From Paramecium sonneborni (Eukaryota > Ciliophora > Oligohymenophorea > Peniculida > Parameciidae), in the NCBI GenBank assembly GCA_905182985.1, contig CAJJDN010000025.1, forward strand, positions 447,548-511,547: a stretch of 64,000 nt of DNA, given 5' to 3'. The notes under the pieces are model-generated. The model was not told the origin of the DNA. It worked only from the letters and a program-made list of their open reading frames with translations, and searched no databases. The first letter of the stretch is position 1, and each line of letters begins with the position of its first letter. A program made the position numbers and the translations under genes. Below, in pieces: positions 41,417 to 54,829 of the stretch.

Positions 41417-43044
41417 ATGAAAAAAATACATAGTTGTTAATTATAGACCTTAGGTTTTGTAAAAAACTATTAATCTGACTAGAATTCAAACAATATCATA
41501 AATCATACCCTCTATCATAAATATGCATCTTCTCAAAATTATTATTTTACAAGAGAAATTAACGAGATTTTAAGTAAGCAACGAACTTCCTCTGTAATTT
41601 TGTTTTAAGTATCAAAGCGATCTAATAATAGGATTATCTACATTATGATGATGAGGATGAATATCTTAAAAGATTTTATATTTATGAGGTGTATGATAAT
41701 AAAATGAGATTACTTAAAGAGTTTTATAAATTTCATAAAGATCTTCCTAGATTTTCATTATCTAAATAAATACTCTAAACTTTAAATTATTATTATGATA
41801 AGCGTAGAAAATTAGATTATTATAGAATCTAGAAATAAATAGAGTTTGAAAATAAATAAAATCCTTAATTACCTTAGAAAGGAATAGTTGGTGATAAGCC
41901 GATTGAAACTTAAAGCACACCAAGATCAGATAGTAGTTCAACATCAAATGTAAATACAAATGTTGAAAACATATTGAAAGACATTACAAGATAGGAATCA
42001 AAATAATAAATTGAGATCAGTAAAATAACTTAAATCTAAGAAGAATAATAAAGTGAAATCCTTAAAATAATCAATATGATAAGCACTCCATAAATCAAGA
42101 ATTATTAAGTTTTTAAGAAATCGAAAACTAATTTCAAAAAACACTTAAGACTTGATGAATTAGGTCTATCATTATCATCAAGAATCTAGTAAAATCCCTA
42201 AGAGGCTAAAATGCCTTTATCAGCTCGATATCCTTCTTATTCATTATGTAGAGTTAATCACAAACATTCATCTCTTTCTAAAGAAAAGACAGCAGATACT
42301 CATTTAATAAAAGATAATTTGTTGCAACTAATTAACAAATGTTCAACAACTAAAAAAATTAAAGTAGAAAATAAAAGTAATTCACGATATACACCATTTG
42401 ATTAAAAAAAATTAATACCTGAAATTAAATAATTAGAATTGAAAATAATCAAATCTCTCTAAGAAATTGAGAAAAATAAAAATACATAAAAAATAGTATC
42501 TTTAGATAGCAAAGCTTTACATTCAATTCTTAGTAAATTTAATTAGCCACTATCTTAAAGACATATTTAATAAGTTGATTCATTTAAAAGTACTTCTAAT
42601 TAGTCTATTAAAATAACAAATAGTAAAATTGCTATTTAAAAAGCTTATACTCCGAGAAATAAATTTTTAGGTACAAGACCTTATGAAACCAATTCTTAAC
42701 ATACAAAAAAATCAATTGAAAAATAGTAATAATAAGTTAAAGCACTTGATCTCAAAAAATTGATGATTTATAAATCAGAAAAATCTGCTAAAACTGAACG
42801 AATAAAAAAAAATGTTCCAGTTTTAAATTTGAATGCAGTTTAGATAAATAATTAATCTTCTCTTACTTCTAGAAACTAAAGTGGCAATCCAAGTTTCATT
42901 TAATTATTAACTCCGAAACCATAAACTAGTAGATATAAGATTAATAATTTGATTCATTGGTAAGTTAAAGCTATTTAAGCAGCTTAAAGAGATTATAAAT
43001 TATAATTAAAACCTTAATAAATGAAAATAGAACAATTAATTTGA
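41417..43044 (+). CDS. Basic Ser/Gln/Lys-rich hypothetical protein, 534 aa
   Basis: Starts MKKIHSCQLQTLGFVKNY. One 23-nt intron near 41602-41624 gives exactly 535 codons including TGA. The N-terminal ~130 residues are ordered-looking (DYLHYDDEDEYLKRFYIYEV, LLKEFYKFHKDLPRF). The rest is low-complexity, basic and Ser/Gln-rich with several Ser-Pro/Thr-Pro sites, as in microtubule- or cortex-associated ciliate proteins (inference). No family recognised. Confidence 0.65.
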
Positions 43045-43108
43045 TATTATATGAACTAATTTTAAATAGAAATTATATAATTAATTATCATTAAAAAAAT
43101 TAACTTCA

Positions 43109-43999
43109 ATGTCAATTATAAATTAAGAGCTTTTATAAAAAGTAATTCAGCTAATAAATAGTTAACCTTATCTTTATTAATAATTGAATACATTAGAGTT
43201 AGATAAGGGAATAGATCTTATAGATATTTATTCTGTTTACGGAGATGTAGATTAAAATATATATGAAGAACCAGGCGAAATTTAGTTTAATTTTGAAATT
43301 GAATAAGAGTAACCCTTTGAAGAAGTTAAGGAAACCATTCCATAATCGAATTTAAAAAAATAATTAATCACATTGGATTACATAAGAAATTATGATAAAT
43401 GTGATCCAATCTATAGAATCATAGCGGAAACTTAAGGCGAACTTGAGGTATTTTTAGATAGGAATCAAGAAATATATCGATCTTTTAAAATTTGGAATGA
43501 TTAATTAAATTATGGAGAACTCTATTCCAAAGACCCAAAATATATAGAAAAGATTAAATTTACTTTGATTCTTGTAATCATCAATATTTAACTATTAGTT
43601 ATCAGAATGGTTGATTGCTGTATCTTATAAGTCACAAGTAAAAAAGAGAATCTTAATATAAACTTAAACTTAACCAAGAATTTAATATAAAGCAAATATA
43701 TTTTTGGAATATATTTATGAAACCAAAAAATTTAGTGAAACAAAAAAACTAATGAAGTGAAACGTTAAACTTTACATGAGATTTTATTAGCGGCAACTCC
43801 AGATATGGCTTATATTTTATCTGAAGGGTTCATAATATCAAAATTAACTAATTAATTGATAGCCCCTATATAAAGTGGTTATTGCCGAATAAAAGATTGG
43901 CTTATAGCTGTAAGGGGAGTAACAAATCTAAATATAAAAGAGTTTTAGGAGCTGCTCAAGATCAGCAGAGAATATTTTTCTGAATAGAGTACTATTTGA
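43109..43999 (+). CDS. Hypothetical protein with an apparent frameshift
   Basis: Starts MSIINQELLQKVIQLINS. A 25-nt intron near 43576-43600 connects IEKIKFTLIL to LSEWLIAVSYKSQVKKR. The frame then meets TGA after KKFSETKKLMK. In another frame, coding continues with NEVKRQTLHEILLAATPDMA to TGA at 43997-43999. The change coincides with a run of seven A at 43742-43748; one extra A would join the two parts. No family recognised. It is convergent with the K+ channel gene, only 35 bp between stops. Confidence 0.55.
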
Positions 44000-44034
44000 T
44001 TTTTTATTTATAAATTAAAAATTAATAATAAGTA

Positions 44035-46508
44035 TCAATTAATTTATGAAACTAATGAATATATTTAGTAATAGACAGATTCTATTTCCTCCTATGATTG
44101 ATACGTTTAATATTGTGTTTCGTATAAGATGTCTATTTATTCAATTAAGTCCTCATATAGTGTATTGCAGATTTGAAATTATCCAATAAGGTTGATCTTA
44201 ATCAATCTATTTGATAATTCTTACATTTTATTTTATTTCTATCTAAATTATTTTCTCTCTTCTTTTATTTCATTTAAAATATCTTCATAAAAAGGGTATG
44301 GTGTAATCAGCATTGGAGCAAAATCTTTTTAAATATAATTATTTAAAATGTCTTTAACTTTAACTCTTTTTTGCCATTTTCCAGCCTTTTTATTTTTAAA
44401 GATTTAATTTTAGATATTCAATTCCTATTATTAAACTTATGCAAAATTTTGTAACATTTGTTTACCAATTACAATATTTGTTTTTTTATATTAATTTTTA
44501 TTCTATTTTAGATGGTCTATAATTTTTCTAACAGCCATTTTGAATAATGCTCTATGTTTCCATTTCTTTTCTTAATGATGGCCAAAAATAATTCGTAAAA
44601 GTTTCTTATGAATCTATTAAAAACTTTCTTTAATCACTTTTGTCTTGAATTTTTTTTCAAGCATATACTTCTTGTAAACAAATTATGTCATAGGATCACC
44701 TTCAATAACACTAATTCTTTTTAATTATTTAGCATTTTCTATATAGATTTAACTGATTACTTTTAATTTTTGAAAGATTTTCTTAAAGTAAGAGTTTTCT
44801 TCTCAATCCTAATTGTTCAATTTCAAATAACAAGGATTCATCTTCTTATATAAGTTGTAAGAATTATGAAATGGGACACATTATTACTAAAGAATCTTTA
44901 CAAGCAACTGCGGATTGTTTTCTATTATTATTTTCTAAGATTTCTATTTCACCAAATATATATCCCTCTTATATATTTAATAAAGTGTTTCCTTATTCAT
45001 CACATAGTCGTACTTCACCAGCAACTAAAAAAAATACTTCTAGACTTGGAGATCCATTGTAATAAATAGTGTCAAATTATTTGTAATTATACATTGAAAA
45101 ATAAGGCAGTATGGCTGCAGCAAAATTGATGTTGAATGTAAACATATTGACATTTTCAATCAATTATTTTTGACAAAAGGCTATGGCAAAAATCTTTTAT
45201 TAAGATGGCAATGTTTCTATGATCCTATGATTCTTATTTAAAAATAATATTTACTTTTTATAATTCCAAAAAGGATTATTCTCAATGTTATATTAAAAGT
45301 AAGAAAATAACTGATTACTCAATTCTTCTGGAATTATGATTTTCTACATTAAAGTTTCTAAAGCTTCTAAATCTTCTTCAAAACCATCTGTAGAAGTTTA
45401 TTAATCTAAGATATCTGCTAAATTTCCAATAGTTAATGAATAGAAACCAACACCTATGAATATCCAAATAATAGTCAAATTATACTACATTGAAGTAGTT
45501 AAAGGAACATCTCCATATCCAACTACAGTAACTGTTTATATAGCCCAATATAATCCTTAAATATATATAGAGATATCATTATCTTTTGATTCAATTCCTT
45601 CATAAAGCAAAACTGAATGAAATAAGCATCCAAACAAACTAACAAAAATAAGCATATTTTTAAAAATCTTTAAAATACTTATGATTTTGCCATCTAATTA
45701 AAAGAGTTTTTCAAAATATTGAGATTTTTCTATGGAATTTTGAGATTCCTAATAAATAAATCTTTCATTATAACAAAAATATTTAATAAATCTAAGTAAT
45801 TTGAGTAAATGTAGTCCCATTAAATCATAATAGGTGAGAGGAAATAATTTATATGGAATAATGCTAACTATATCAAAAATCAGCCACCTTTAAAGGTTGA
45901 ATAGAAAGATATCAATAAAAGTGTTAATTAAATTATAATTATTATCTATCTAACAAGTTAATTATTTTAAGATTATATCAATTAAATAGAGTCCATCCAA
46001 TATAAATGTAATAATTGTTAATGAATCCTATAGTAAATGTATATTTTATTACAAATTAATTGAAATCAGATAGACTAATATAGATTGGATATAGCATCAA
46101 TGTCATAGCTGTTTAAAGCGACATGAATTTTTTCCAAAGATAAAACTGGTCTGGATAAAAGGGTAATTTTTGCCGTTTCTTATGGATCTATTTTTATTAA
46201 AACAGGATTTCTTGTTTTTGTTATAATCTAATATATCTAAAAAATGATAGGAGTATTGTTAATTTTCTGACTGCATTCTCAAATTTCTTTTTAATTGGTT
46301 TTTCTTAGAAAAAATTAATACCATCGTCTTAATTCGTTTAATCATAACACATAAATAAGCTATGTTTTGGACTTAAGAAATGTCTATTGCTATTTGCACT
46401 AAATTATTAATAAGTTTTTACTTTTTTGGAGATTGAATGATAAGAGAAGTTTCTTTAGAAACTTGTTTACTTTATCTTATAGTTTGAAACAGTTTTAGTG
46501 AACTACAT
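44035..46508 (-). CDS. Cyclic-nucleotide-gated-type K+ channel
   Basis: Starts MQFTKTVSNYKIKQ with a basic N-tail and the segment LPFYPDQFYLWKKFMS before S1. Six-helix core: S2-like ITFILDGLYLIDIIL, RWLIFDIVSIIPYKLF, an S4-like HLLKLLRFIKYF with only about three basic residues, a pore with QTVTVVGYGDVPLTT (K+ selectivity filter GYGD), and S6-like LTIIWIFIGVGFYSLTIG. Downstream is a cyclic-nucleotide-binding domain with GYIFGEIEIL (phosphate cassette) and RKQSAVACKDSL. This architecture is that of EAG/CNG/HCN-type channels, which are greatly expanded in Paramecium and control ciliary behaviour (family knowledge). At least one 25-nt intron lies within the membrane core. Confidence 0.9.
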
Positions 46509-46603
46509 GATTAAATATATATTATTACTCTAGTTCTGTTTTGTATTCTTTAAGGTCAAGAGGAAGTGAGCTATTTGGATGAACTTATCCAATACTCATT
46601 AAT

Positions 46604-48747
46604 ATGTTAATTATTCTAATATATACAATTGCTAATTGCTTTTAAGCAGACAATACATATGTTGCACATATTTTTGATAAAGTCATAGAGAACAATTACA
46701 CAAGATATCCTGAACTATTTGCTGTTCAAAATATTTACGATTCAGTCTCTAAATAAATAACACTAAAAAGTAAAAAGTTTTAGTTTCTATAATTAGATGG
46801 TCGAAAAGTGATTTGCTAAATTCCTATACCTTAGATAACTAAGCCATTTTAGATAGATAAATTAACAATAATAAGAAACCTGACAGATGAAGAAGTTAAT
46901 CATATACTTTTTCCATTAGAAGATTAATGTGTATAACATTATACTAAAGAATTTGTCTATGAATATTGTTTTAAAAAATACATACGTCAATTTGATGATT
47001 TTAAAACCATGCTCAATATGCGAAAATAAGTATAAGTTCAATAATAATAATGTAGTATAAAGAAGATTTCAGTCTTGGAATTTCTAAATCATATATCAGA
47101 GCAACTGATGAATCTTATGGTATTCATCAACCAGATCATGCTGTTTATATCATAGATACTAATTATCATTAAATAATCAAGTAAGTGGATTAACTTATTA
47201 TAATTTCTGAATGTACTGCAAAATTGAGAAATTATACTAAAGTATTGTTAAAAAATTATGGATATAAACTAACTGTTAATACAATTTCAGCTACTTTTCA
47301 TTTTGAAATTGCTCTTGTTATTCATAGTCAATTATTGTTACTCAAATAATGTTCAGATTAAAATATAATTTCTGATTCTTTTGAATTTGAAGCATTTGAT
47401 GAAGTTCAAGAAAGGTTTCTATCCAATCAATATTATTAATATAAAAATATCATATTTGGGTTAAATCTTAGAGCATAAGAGATGTTTCATCCTTAATAAA
47501 GTCTTGGTGTTGTCTTTACTGAACATATTCATATTGTTTAAGTAGAAAAAATTATAGATTTCTGTGCTATTTTAGTTTCTGGAAATGCATTTAGAAAAAA
47601 GCCAAAACCTATTTTTTAAATCAAAAACTTAATTTTGATGGATACTAATGCTGTTTATGTAGAAATGAAAAGACCTATTTCTATTATTGAGAATATTCTC
47701 TTTTTTGAATGGGTAGACTAAATGGATATTAATGATTATGTAACAATATTTGAAAATACTACTTCTGTTTTTAGTTATGTAGAAACATTCAAAATCATTG
47801 GTTATTAAAATGGAATGGCAACTTTAGATAAATAATTAACTAAAGGATTACGATATAATGGTAAAGCCTTTATTAAAAGAAATGGATAATTTAATTATGC
47901 AGAAAATACAACTCTTTTTTCAAATAATTCTAATGATGTTCCAGATGAAGAATATTTAGATTTTCATAAGATTGAACATGATCAAATCTAAGTCTATTTA
48001 TTTAATAATTCTTTATAAGGATTTGATATAAAACAAGAATATTAATAATTCAATGGGATAACATTTCATCTTAGTCCCTTAAAAACAGCTTAAGCTCCTT
48101 CATTATTTATTAACATTAAAACTAAAATGTATGAAGAAACACATATTTCTTTCCTTACTATTCCATAAAATACTATTTTTATAAAAAGTAAAAATGGACC
48201 TTATAAATAAATCGAACCAAGATTCATGAATTCATCCATCTTGAATTAACAATATTGGATTGTTATTGATACATATAGCGATAAATTATATATTGGAAAA
48301 GATTACGAAATTGAATTAGTCAATAAAATGATTGATTTTCAATTAATAAGAATAGCTAATATAACTTCTCCAATTCATTTTGATTTCACTAAAAAATCAA
48401 ATGAAGTTAAAGTTATGGATATTATGTTATTGCCATTAAAAAATTTTCAAAATTTTTAGAGTAATTTCCTCAATGGTACATTTAATCCTTTGAATTATAC
48501 TGGATAAGGTTAAGCTTAATATTTTGAAAGTTTTGATTCAGGTAGCTATTGCAAACCAACAAACTCTACGAGAAAGAGTATTGTTCAATTATAATGTTAT
48601 CCAGGAGATTTAATGAGATTTCTATCAATATTTGAATCAGAAATTTGCTAGTATCAAATTACTATAGGTACATATCTCTTATGTGATAAAAATTAAGATA
48701 TTGTTGAACCCTCTGAATAACATATTATGTGTATATTAAATTAATGA
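46604..48747 (+). CDS. Secreted OS-9/MRH-like lectin candidate, 705 aa
   Basis: Starts MLIILIYTIANCFQADN, a signal peptide. One 26-nt intron near 47029-47054 gives 706 codons including TGA. Residues ~103-130 (EDQCVQHYTKEFVYEYC) resemble the first strands of the OS-9/Yos9 mannose-6-phosphate-receptor-homology (MRH) domain. The last ~60 residues (SYCKPTNSTRKSIVQLQC, then ESEICQYQITIGTYLLC) resemble its final strands, with the family's R, E-x-C-x-Y and terminal Cys. About 500 residues of beta-rich unknown sequence lie between. OS-9 lectins select misfolded glycoproteins in the ER. The MRH match is by motif and the lectin role is inference. Confidence 0.7.
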
Positions 48748-48844
48748 TTGTTATATTGATATTTAAAGAAAATCAGAAATTCCTTTTCAATTTTTTAAGA
48801 AATTTAGGAATTAATTTTTAAATCATTATTATTTTTACACAACA

Positions 48845-50411
48845 ATGATTGAAATTCCCAAAGATTATGAAGAATTAAATTCTTAATAAAGACTTGAGAT
48901 TTTAGAATTTTATGTATAACCTTTTATTATTAATTTAGTTCGAAACTATCATCTCAGAGTATACAGCCTTTAATCACTCTTAATTTATCTATCCTCTCTA
49001 TTAAACATTTTAAGTTTAATTAAATTAACAGATCAATTCATCATCTAATCAAAATCATGTACTTTTTACATATAATTTAGATTTATGAAGCATTTAAAAA
49101 TCTTTAGAAAAAAGCCATAGAAGATACTATAATTCAGGAAATGTTAATTGAATATGATGAATGTAATTTATAATTCTATTAATCATAGTTATTCATCCAA
49201 TCAAAATTCAAACTCTACCTAAATTAATAAAATAAAAATAAAAAAAATCAAAAATAGAGAAAAAAGCAGTTAGTTGTATTTTTGATGAAAAGCCTATAAA
49301 TCATGAATTTATTATGACTGGTTCTTAAACTTTGATGGTTCATGAAATTAAAGAAAAAGTTCCTAGTATTTCAGAATTAGATGATTAAAAACTTAAAGTG
49401 ATTAGAGAATTTGATGAAAAGAGCTACATTTCTTAAATTAATTTTGAAAGGAGACCTCAAATTGATTTAAAAACTATTATTGAACAAAGAATGCTATAAT
49501 CTTAAGACTATTATTTCAATGAAGCTTAATTGGATGATGTAATTATTTATCTTAAATTTAGGCATATTATGTAATTTAGTAAGCCATAATTGAGATTTAA
49601 ATTGATTAAACATTAGAAGGTTGGTTCTATGATTCATATGGAAATTTTATTAATATGATTCAATAAAAATATGCTACTATGTAACTGAATCTTAATGAAT
49701 TAGAATCAGATGGTTGGGTTATTGAAAAAAACACTAAATCATTAGTTATCAAATATAAAATTGATTCCAAAAATTCAACAGTAACTCTTTTTATGGATTC
49801 AGTCTTTGAAGCTAATATCACTAAATTAATGGCTTTAATTAATGAGATAGATCTCTATTAAAATTATGTTCCTTTTTGTGTTAGATCTTCAATGCCAAAA
49901 AGAATAGGGAAATGCTGCAAAATTTGTGATATCTAAGTCTACTTTCCTTTAATATCAGATAGAAAAGCAGTCTTTGTTGGAGAAGGTATTGATCGACTTA
50001 ACATTAATGGTACTATTGTTTTTTTATGCAAATCTGTTGATAACGATCTTGAGTTCCTTAAATTACACAATATTGATTTATCAAAAGATAAAGGAAAATT
50101 TGTAAATCTAATTCTGAATTATTATGTATTCGAATTAACTCCTCTTTCTGATAATAAATGTAGGGTTAGAGCTGTTACTAACTCTGATCCTTAATGCAGA
50201 TATGTTCCAAAAGCATTAGTTGCTCTTGTGGCGAGAAAAGTATTAAAAAAATATTTAAATTTAGATGGCTAGCACATTATTTGAAAAAATGTAAAAAATA
50301 ACTAAAGATTTCAACTAAAGTCTATGGTATCCAAAATATATTGAAAATTAAGAGTTTTATGATTGGATAGACACTAAAGTTAAAAATCATTTTTCTAAAC
50401 AATAAATTTGA
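48845..50411 (+). CDS. START-domain lipid-binding protein
   Basis: Starts MIEIPKDYEELNSQQRLE. Several introns are needed: 25 nt near 48915-48939, ~22 nt near 49063-49084, others unresolved around 49200, 23 nt near 49539-49561, and 25 nt near 50261-50285. The last ~220 residues read as a START-type helix-grip domain: LNELESDGWVIEKNTKSLV, TVTLFMDSVFEANITKLMAL, then INEIDLYQNYVPFCVRS (the family's 'id.y..W.p' region), and a C-terminal helix ALVARKMASTLFEKMQ. START domains carry sterols or phospholipids. The ligand is unknown. The 5' part is a helical region of unknown function. Confidence 0.72.
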
Positions 50412-50621
50412 TTTTATTCTCTTTTTTTATAATTAATTATTATTATTAAAATTTCATATAGATATTCTATAATTTATTAATATTTTTTAGATAAGTTTGT
50501 GTTCTAATTAACCTTAAATTATTTAGTTATCTTAAATAGATTATTTCTAATATTATTCTATTACTCTTTAAAGATTGCTATAAATTATATTTCCATTTAT
50601 TAATTATTTTTGTTTTAAATA

Positions 50622-51328
50622 ATGGATTAAAAGATTGATCATAGGTAAAAATTGTTTAGAATTTCTAATACTGGTCAGAAAGCCCAAACCTTAGTACCTA
50701 GATAAATGAGAGAAGATAGTTAAAAACCATTGTAATAACAATAAATGCAAAAAATAATTGTTAATAATGATGATAAATTGAAAAAGGTTATTTTAGATCA
50801 TTATATTGAATAGGAAAATGAATTACTAAAATCTGAACTTTTGGCATTTAAAGAATAATATAAAGTTTTACAAGAGGAATATAAAAAATTGCAATCTAAA
50901 TATCATATTCTTTAATAATAGGTGAGGGGACCATCTTAAGAGATGCTGATGGTTCATGAATTATAAAGATAACTTAGATAATAATAATACTATGAATTCA
51001 TATAGGAAGCAATGATGCCTTAACAATAATTCTAAACAGATGGGATGACTTATGAGGAATTATTAGAATTATAAGAAAAAATAGGACATGTTTCAAAAGG
51101 GCTATCAAAAGAGGAAATAAAAAAGATTCCTAAGAGAAAAGTCAATCATAAATAAAAAGATCCGTATTTACTTGTTATTAATACTTTAGATGCACAATAT
51201 GTTACAATGATATTGAAAAAAATGAAAAGGTTCGAGAATTAAAGTGCAGACATCAATATCATTCAAAATGTATAAAGAAATGGCTTTTTAGTTAAAAGAA
51301 ATGTCCAATCTGCTAATCAGAAGTATGA
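50622..51328 (+). CDS. RING-H2 finger protein (likely E3 ubiquitin ligase), 226 aa
   Basis: Starts MDQKIDHRQKLFRIS. A 26-nt intron just before the finger gives exactly 227 codons including TGA. Residues ~55-165 are a Gln-rich coiled coil. The C-terminus is a RING-H2: CTICYNDIEKNEKVRELKC, CRHQYHSKCIKKWL, KKCPICQSEV, with the C-x2-C...C-x-H-x2-H-x2-C...C-x2-C order. The CIKKWL helix matches E2-binding RING-H2 fingers. It is expected to ubiquitinate unknown targets. Convergent with the B-box gene. Confidence 0.9.
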
Positions 51329-51497
51329 TTTAAAATAAATTATATCTTATTTGTTATTTAATCTATGTAGTTATTCAATTAATTCAGTTTCTTAATGTAT
51401 TCTTAACTGAAAATTATAGATATATTAATTCTAAATGTTTTACAACAATTATAAATATTTTTCAATTAAATACATAAAATCAATAATATATTTATAT

Positions 51498-53477
51498 TCA
51501 TTATTGATAAGATTACTTTTTACCACATAATAATCCAGTACCATTTTTATTTCTTACAGTTGATGATTACTCTATATTTTCTTTTGAAATTAATTTTTGA
51601 TTTTTTAATTTTTGTTAACTATTTAATTTTAAAACTTAATTATAAATAGACTCACCAGGATGACTACATAATTCTTTTAAAATTCTGTCCTTTAAAGTAT
51701 CTTCATTTGAAGCATGTTAACTAGGTTATGAAGTATATTATTAAGAATTAATATTTGCTAATATAAATTACCTTTTACCATCGATTTAATCAAAAGAAGG
51801 TTATTTAGTTTATTTAGAATTGGATCTTTTATTTTAATTTGAATCAATTTTTTAATATAATTATTGTTAATTATTTCTTGTTTAAGGTTCTTAGTGAAGT
51901 GGAGTTAATGATTTTTGATTAGGTAAAGAATCATAATTAGTTTTTGAGTATTCTTTTTAACATTTTTGTTCAAATAAATTATTATTCACTTAAGGATATT
52001 AATATTAAGCTTAGATATAATAAAATAGTTATACATCTTTAACTAACATGATTAGTAATGAGTTTAAAGGTTTATGGACCTGTAGATGTTATGTTCTTCT
52101 AATGTTTTGGAGTTAATTATTCTTTTTCTTCAAAACTTTTCCTATCTGTGTCTTTACTATTTTTTTACATATACAATTAACTTAAATTGTTTATTAATAT
52201 TTAGTTAGATTATTCATGAGGTTTTTCAAATTCAGAAGATGTTTTTTATTTTTCATTATGTTAGACAAAATATTTTTCATTCATCTCCAACTATTTGTTT
52301 AAACATTTTTATGAATTAATTTATTCTCCTACACTTATATTATGCTTGTAGCTTTCTCTTTCATTAGGAGTTATTAGTTGATTGTTTTTTTGGAGAAATG
52401 TTTTTTATTACCAACTCTCTGGAGTATTTGTTCGACTTTCTCTTCTTGAGTTTTGTATTATTGAAGAAGTATTTGTTATAGATTTTTAAATTTATTATTA
52501 TTATTGATGAATTGTAATAGGAGATTAAGTATGATCTTTTATTGGATTTGAATAAGTGCTCTAATATATATCTTCTCCTTCTAACATCTCAAATACTTTC
52601 ATATCTACAGGAGAATTGTTTGTATTCTATCTAATTTTTGGACTATTTTCTAATTTTATTTACACAGAGTGACTATCAGAGGTTGATGATTCATCGCTTT
52701 TTAATAATAATAGATTATAACACATTTTATTCATATCTGCCAAAATTTAACTTTGCTCAAATTTAATTGGTTTTACTTAAAATTCCTAGCTACATTCTTA
52801 TAATTATTCCTTTGTTTGAAGAACTCTTTTTTCATAACGGCTCATAATATCTTCAAATGGTTTCATATCCATTTTCTTCACAATATTTTCATGATTTTTT
52901 TCAATATCAATCTAAAATTACTTTAATTGTGCATCTATTTGTTTAATTTAAATAGTTTTAGTTTGGATTGAATTTAATAGCAAATAATGATCATTTTAGA
53001 ATTTCTATAAATAAGTTTGCTTTAATTAATTTGCAGTCTAAATAACAGAATCAAAGAATTATGAACAACTATCTTAATGTTCCTAAAGTTACTTACCTGA
53101 TATTGCCTCCAAGTTATTAAATTCTAAAGATTTATTTGCACATTATTCTTTTATCTATTACAATAGTTCTTAAAATCGATTTATCCGTTGCTATCTAAGA
53201 ATTTCATGTTAATTCTCTTATGTCTCCTCAATTTTCAAACCTTTTAATGCTAAGGTTAGTGCACATTTTGAACAAAATTATTTACTTTTATCACATTATA
53301 CATAATATTTTGCCTTAGTTTATATATAACATTTACTTTTTTATTTGGATGTTTTAAACATTTGTTATTACTTTGTTCTTTCTATTTAAAAATGTTTGAA
53401 CTCTTTAAAATTCTTTCTTATTCAGTTAATACGAAAGATGTTTCCTCTGAATCAGAAGATGAAATTGATCTATTCAT
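51498..53477 (-). CDS. B-box zinc-finger coiled-coil protein
   Basis: Starts MNRSISSSDSEETSFV. A 23-nt intron inside the finger restores CLKHPNKKAKYYVQC...FCSKCA, a B-box-like Cys/His cluster at residues ~38-65. A coiled coil (ETQENQHEILRQQRINRFQE) follows, then a long Asn/Ser/Gln-rich low-complexity region. It ends GLLCGKKQSYQQ. B-box plus coiled coil is the TRIM-like layout without a RING and is common in Paramecium. Function unknown. The ATG is 39 bp from that of the C2HC gene on the other strand (shared promoter). Confidence 0.72.
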
Positions 53478-53516
53478 TATCGGTTAAAAATTATTAAAAA
53501 ATAATAAAAGAAATTC

Positions 53517-54829
53517 ATGAAGCCAACATCTAATGCTTCTCAACAAGCAAATTAATGGGCATTAAAAAAAAAGGAGCAAATGGAAAAAGCTGCTCAGATG
53601 AGAGCTGAACGAAAATTAGCTGCTACTGGAGAAATGGCTTTAGGAACTAAAACAAATTATGGTACTTATATCAAGTATCCAAAGATTATGATAAGCCTCC
53701 AAGCTAAAATTCTTAAAAATAATATTATTAAGCTGATTTGGGTCATAATAATGCAAGATAATAATAATTTGGTTAGTAGTAATTTTAAATGAATGACATT
53801 AATTTTCAAAATGCATAGCATAACAGGCAATCTTCCTTAGGAAAATAATAACCATAACCATCTTATGATAAATATGGATATAATCAAACCTCATAATTTA
53901 CAAATAATAAACCCCCAAGCTAGGAGGGATCAAGAAAGGTTTAATAAGGTATGTAATCTAAGCCTTAAATGAATTAAGCATAAATGAGCAGATAATAATA
54001 TGGCAAAATTGAGGATGACTATGATTATTAAAATAAATAATATGGACAACCAAAATAACAATAATAGCAATATAATGCTAAATAACCAACACCTGTTTAA
54101 AAACAATAATAATAAAGACCACCATCAGGAACTTATGATTAATCAAATGCATATAACAAGCCTTCCAATTAATCAATAAAACCTCCTGTTCAATAAATTA
54201 AGTAATCCACAAATATCAAATAATAAAATAACATTAAAAATAATGTACAATCAACTTATTAACCTCAATATTAATACCATAATCCTATTGATGATATCCC
54301 AATTAAAAAAAGTGACAATTAACCTAATCTAAATATTTAAAATCCAGAACCTTTATACGAATGTTCAAAAGGATGTGGAAGAACATTTTCTAAAATTGCA
54401 TTATAAAAACATGAAAAAATTTGTGTAAAAGTTTTTCAAAAACAAAGAAAACAATTTGATGCTTAGAAGCATAGAATAATTAGTAATGAATAAGTTAATC
54501 ACATAAGAAACTAAGATAAAATTGAACAAAAATATGAAAAAGCTCTAGGTATTACATTTATTTATTTAAGCCAAAAAGCAAAATTGGAAAAAGTAGTCTG
54601 AAGCCTTTAGAGCTGCTATCATTGCTGCAAAAGGTGGACAATTGACTAACGATTAAAAAGTTAATATTTACTTATAATGTAGAAAGCTATGCAAGATGCT
54701 AGTAAATCTAATTTAGTTTAATGCAATTATTGTGGGAGAAGCTTTAATTAATAAGCTGCTGAAAGGCATATTCCTTTTTGTGCTTAAAAGGCAAAGATTC
54801 CTCCCAAACAACCTTAAAAAAGGAGATGA
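53517..54829 (+). CDS. C2HC zinc-finger protein (ZC2HC1/FAM164-like), 414 aa
   Basis: Starts MKPTSNASQQANQWALKK. Introns of 23, 22 and 23 nt give exactly 415 codons including TGA. The middle is Gln/Asn/Pro/Tyr-rich and probably disordered. Two C2HC fingers: CSKGCGRTFSKIALQKHEKIC (residues ~273-293, first Cys optional) and CNYCGRSFNQQAAERHIPFC (~380-399). This pair spacing is that of ZC2HC1 proteins, some linked to cilia. The stop overlaps the ATG of the next frame (ATGA). The 3' part, from 53956, is repeated at 55151-56024 by the contig overlap. Confidence 0.85.
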
